A stretch of DNA of 27,554 bases from a virus. Within the stretch, counting starts at the first letter, position 1. Every line of letters starts with the position of its first letter. The position numbers and the translations under genes are program-made. The notes below the pieces were generated by a model. It did no database searches and had not been told where the DNA came from. It worked only from the letters and a program-made list of their open reading frames with translations. Location: IMG/VR virus record IMGVR_UViG_3300006802_000428, positions 1 to 27,554 of that record, one strand, 5' to 3'. This document shows positions 25,401 through 27,554 of this stretch, in pieces.

Positions 25401-27554
25401 GTGTTGAGGTTGATGCCGAAGGTAAATTTATTCCTGAAGAAATAGTAGTAGGATTTTTAGAGCGCATAGGCAGAATAGACACAACGAAGAAAATAAATCA
25501 AAGCTTCTTGTATAAAATAGGAAGATTATTTAATGATAAGGCTAAAATAACTACAGACCTTTCTACTCAACCAGCCATAATAGATTTTATGGTCAAAATG
25601 GGTACAAAAATAAAAGAAGGTACTTTTAGCTTGCAAGATGTGCAAGAGATTGAAAAAAGTGAAATATTTAAAGAGCTTACTACCAAAAAGAAAGCAGCAG
25701 ATACTGGAGACATAAAAGCAAAACCGGAAACTAAAAAGTCTTTAAGCATATTAGACACTATAAATAATTTGGTACCCAAAGATGTCAAAACAAAACAAGA
25801 GTTTCAAAGTAGACAAGTATTTAACCCAATATTCAATGCCACTCAACCTGGAGGAGCTATATATAACTATGTTAATTCTAGAGCGCTTTCTGGAGAGGAA
25901 GCAGAAATAATGCTTGAAGGTATTGTTGATAGACTAATAAACTACGATCCAGCAGCAGTTAGAAAAACTAAAAGTGGTGAGCCAATTACTTTCGGTGAGT
26001 TTATATTTGCTAATACTAGATTTAGTAAGCTAGATGCTAAAAAACAATTAGCTATAGAATCTGAAAGAAAAGCAGAAAGTTTAGATACAGAAGAGGCTAG
26101 ACAAGTTGCTGATGAGCCTATTGCTGAAACTACTACTGAAGCTCCAAGGGTTGAATATAAAAACTTAGTGGAAAGCAAAGTGCTACCTGAAGAAATGGTA
26201 GCTAAAGTAAAAGACAAAATACTACTTATAACTAAAACACTTAAATCTCGCATCGACGCTGCAGTGTCCATAAATAAGACTGTAACACCTTTAATGTCTG
26301 AGATTAAAAAAGAAATAGGTAAGCAAGCAGATATTGAGTTTAAGAAAATGCTAGGCAGTAAAGCTGGAGGAGAGTTGAGAAATAACTTCTTAAAACTTAA
26401 AAAGCCTATACTCGAAAACATGACTACAACTTGGCTTATGCAAGGCATGCCTTTTGCAATTCAAAAGTCTGTTGATGGTAAGTTTACATCTGACTGGGAA
26501 GGCAAGAAAATAGATCGTGAAAGCGTTGGCACTGACAAGGCAGGTAGAACAGCTGGTGCGCAGTTAGTTAGAAGACTACCTAACGCTGCTAATAAAATTA
26601 CTGACGAGCAGTTCTTGACTTACATGTTCAAAGGTGACGAAGTTATTAGAGGTAGAAAAGAAGCACTAGCGAAAGCATTAGCTGAAGAGTATGCGCTTGA
26701 CGTGTATAGAGAGCAGTTGCTAGATCCAGAAAGTGAAATAAGAAAAGCGTTTATAGAAAACCAAGAAAGAATAGGTGTAGAAATTGCTGAAAACACAATA
26801 CAAGAATTTTTTAGACAAGCTGAAAGAGGTAATGTAAAAAGATCAATATCAATAGATCAACTTAAAGGAGAAGTTAAGGTTATCGTCGCGCGAATAAAGA
26901 AAAAAGGTAGCGATATTGAAAATGTTATAGATGTAGAAAATAGTGAAATTATAGACGAAGAATTAAAAAAGAAAAAACTAAGTCAAATGGCTATAGATCT
27001 TATTGTGCACGGCTTTGGCAACAATTTAATAGATTTTGAAAAACAAAGAAGATATGTTGAGGGTATTTTAAGCAACCCTATCATACCAAAGTACATCACG
27101 GAAGGTTTTAAAACTATAGACAAGAATTCAGATATTAAAATTAGAAAAGCTTTTGCCGAATCAGCTACGGATTTTGCTGCAAATTTAGACCCAAAAGTAA
27201 TAGAACTTTTAGGTGTTGATTTCTTAGGTTTTATTAATAGAGTCCTAGATCCAGCTGCCAAGAAAATTGATGAAGTTGCTACTCAGAAAGCAATGGACGA
27301 ATATTTTCGTAAAAATGGTAAAAAAGGAAAAGGCCTTACAAAGTACTTAAAAGGCGAAAATGGCGAAAATATTACTGGTGATTTTTACAAAGAGTTTCTA
27401 AATATATCAAGCTTATCTGGTAAACCAGGCGATCTTCCTAGCGACATAGATATGTCAAAAGTTAGGCCTATGAACACTAGTATAAGTAACGGTTTGTTCG
27501 ATAGAATAAATAGAATACTTAATAATAAAAAAGGTAAAAACTACGACTATAGCA
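22493..27554 (+). CDS. Giant virion/cargo protein with HEVSH zincin motif (3' partial)
   Basis: The frame stays open from ATG 22493 to the window end (at least 1,687 residues, no stop). The N-terminal about 440 residues are charged and helical. Gly-rich hydrophobic segments follow at roughly 455-490, 530-555 and 624-650, as in ejected proteins that insert into membranes. Coiled-coil sequence (about 655-780) leads to GTATHEVSHLILWDW, with HExxH at residues 921-925 and a possible third zinc ligand in PEEIVVGFLERI (Glu 982/983), a gluzincin-like layout. A long helical C-terminal region (for example TTWLMQGMPFAIQKSV and AGRTAGAQLVRRLPNAANK) has no named fold. The protein is probably packaged in the head and ejected; the peptidase could act on host envelope proteins, peptidoglycan or phage proteins. 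Phage polyvalent proteins and crAss-like cargo proteins are comparable classes. Confidence 0.65.
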   Translation, partial: MGNPTVIDIRKYTAEQKANFFKNYPNAISVGNGKYQIEIKTSMDAAVENISSIINQQRDPVLESQRTNIYQNINKVSGKNIKPEEEKVVTPTGKSMLEQSKGKQAGYVDKKQSDALYIQDFQVTYPDNQKGFISYSQINDPNVNPELYITTIKSKQKWEDPTIFEPKEIRIDLKDANGNYIGLSESRKEYPFAKDLNEIRTELTELKSKNKLPKDIPSWQGASPPEELVKNIFKERKTEEDINDYKVAAYDRWRKSHPEGVAEATEIRLEKEKKLGTEKYNEVQKLGGYLEAEKRAIKARQKEIISSKEKGLPIDTDKVLQLQNRVKDFQTSVGVYNKKVKDMPDVMSDLTNIEEDLYVLKKDYNLLRKGSWLTTTTLGDLIYGAGEFGEASANQFGRLISDDFEDFTFISDVTLERRKRIAEEREKFRPDVSFDEAFSSPENLVQFLFEESSRQLPIFALTTLTGAFGKLANLSVRGSAALSGVSMATMSAGQQIGEMTYEEYLSKYNDIQKYGVNLEYNDPKRDELNKYAVGIGVGLTEGAFSAVPTFLLSSRFFKNATNSFKKRGMADLLTGDAAKKYYRKEFVKESVLGFLGEAPFEGATQLMQNIITGQEDIWEGVDHATFSGGFYGTTIGGAGVAIGMGARLLMPETKKIEIDNLTKRLNSLRKDLAINISLNNSNTVDALRTQIQDVNSTIEEKIEEFEVQFRNNFSKGAFDAYKSAKKKQSELRVKAKQIYDSDSSNEVKKREIDALAEKFGLQSALIDQFKQSTNKFDLLKINDPKKYNDIREQAVSKLKAEDESFGEGKVDVTEGKINKVAYEIYLGQEIDADTQSANKVLKDVKEKHKGYNFETEKEALEFAKNRIKDTNISKVERDFWNGLIEDGGALNGQAGILDGIYTYISTKESKIKNERAGTATHEVSHLILWDWITDKGLDIDEVAKNIEGYLKETNPQIYSEMFGVVDPTQRVEVDAEGKFIPEEIVVGFLERIGRIDTTKKINQSFLYKIGRLFNDKAKITTDLSTQPAIIDFMVKMGTKIKEGTFSLQDVQEIEKSEIFKELTTKKKAADTGDIKAKPETKKSLSILDTINNLVPKDVKTKQEFQSRQVFNPIFNATQPGGAIYNYVNSRALSGEEAEIMLEGIVDRLINYDPAAVRKTKSGEPITFGEFIFANTRFSKLDAKKQLAIESERKAESLDTEEARQVADEPIAETTTEAPRVEYKNLVESKVLPEEMVAKVKDKILLITKTLKSRIDAAVSINKTVTPLMSEIKKEIGKQADIEFKKMLGSKAGGELRNNFLKLKKPILENMTTTWLMQGMPFAIQKSVDGKFTSDWEGKKIDRESVGTDKAGRTAGAQLVRRLPNAANKITDEQFLTYMFKGDEVIRGRKEALAKALAEEYALDVYREQLLDPESEIRKAFIENQERIGVEIAENTIQEFFRQAERGNVKRSISIDQLKGEVKVIVARIKKKGSDIENVIDVENSEIIDEELKKKKLSQMAIDLIVHGFGNNLIDFEKQRRYVEGILSNPIIPKYITEGFKTIDKNSDIKIRKAFAESATDFAANLDPKVIELLGVDFLGFINRVLDPAAKKIDEVATQKAMDEYFRKNGKKGKGLTKYLKGENGENITGDFYKEFLNISSLSGKPGDLPSDIDMSKVRPMNTSISNGLFDRINRILNNKKGKNYDYS

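Noticed and set aside
25942-26448. Minus-strand ORF of 168 aa opposite the giant protein
   Set aside because: It lies wholly opposite the continuous plus-strand frame that covers 22493-27554; composition is that of a shadow frame.
1-27554. tRNA genes, CRISPR arrays, insertion sequences, integrase or attachment sites
   Set aside because: No cloverleaf, spaced direct-repeat array, transposase or integrase-type frame was noticed; nearly every base is covered by structural-gene frames. Checked by eye only.

Overview
The window is a compact stretch of a tailed-bacteriophage genome. All credible genes lie on the plus strand with overlaps or gaps of a few bases, and no stretch over 300 bases lacks a gene. 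The DNA is AT-rich and favours AGA (Arg) and ATA (Ile) codons. Most starts sit in A/T-rich leaders without a Shine-Dalgarno sequence, which is typical of phages of Bacteroidetes (Flavobacteriia-like hosts). The large terminase and portal look to me like those of crAss-like phages (Crassvirales: podovirus-type, aquatic and gut Bacteroidetes phages). The GIGTT-type tail-fibre repeats suggest an aquatic or marine source. This placement comes from remembered family patterns, not from a search.

Layout. 1-1503: C-terminal part of a repeat-bearing tail fibre, cut by the window start. 1500-2442: four small proteins of unknown function, one only 47 aa and very basic. 2442-3038: a protein that reads as two GroES-like (chaperonin-10) lobes in tandem. 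2992-5471: a 91-aa candidate small terminase followed by the large terminase (TerL). 5473-10586: portal, acidic scaffold-like protein and major capsid protein (MCP). A hairpin terminator follows the MCP. 10672-11511: head-associated protein of unknown role, followed by a second hairpin. 11573-13360: two connector (ring) candidates. 13364-17793: a very large tail gene, probably the nozzle or 'muzzle', broken by a -1 frame change and an in-frame TAA. 17800-20650: two beta-rich structural proteins. 20679-27554: a likely cargo/ejection cassette that ends in a giant protein (more than 1,687 aa, open at the window end) carrying an HEVSH zincin motif.

Together these genes form a packaging and virion-assembly module. 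Terminase loads DNA through the portal into a capsid built on the scaffold. Ring proteins join the portal to the tail nozzle. The last three proteins are probably carried in the virion and ejected. The chaperonin-like protein may support folding of one of the virion proteins.

The points most worth a second look are the broken tail gene, whose frame change falls exactly on an A_AAA_AAG slippery heptamer, the double-GroES protein, and the giant metallopeptidase-like virion protein.
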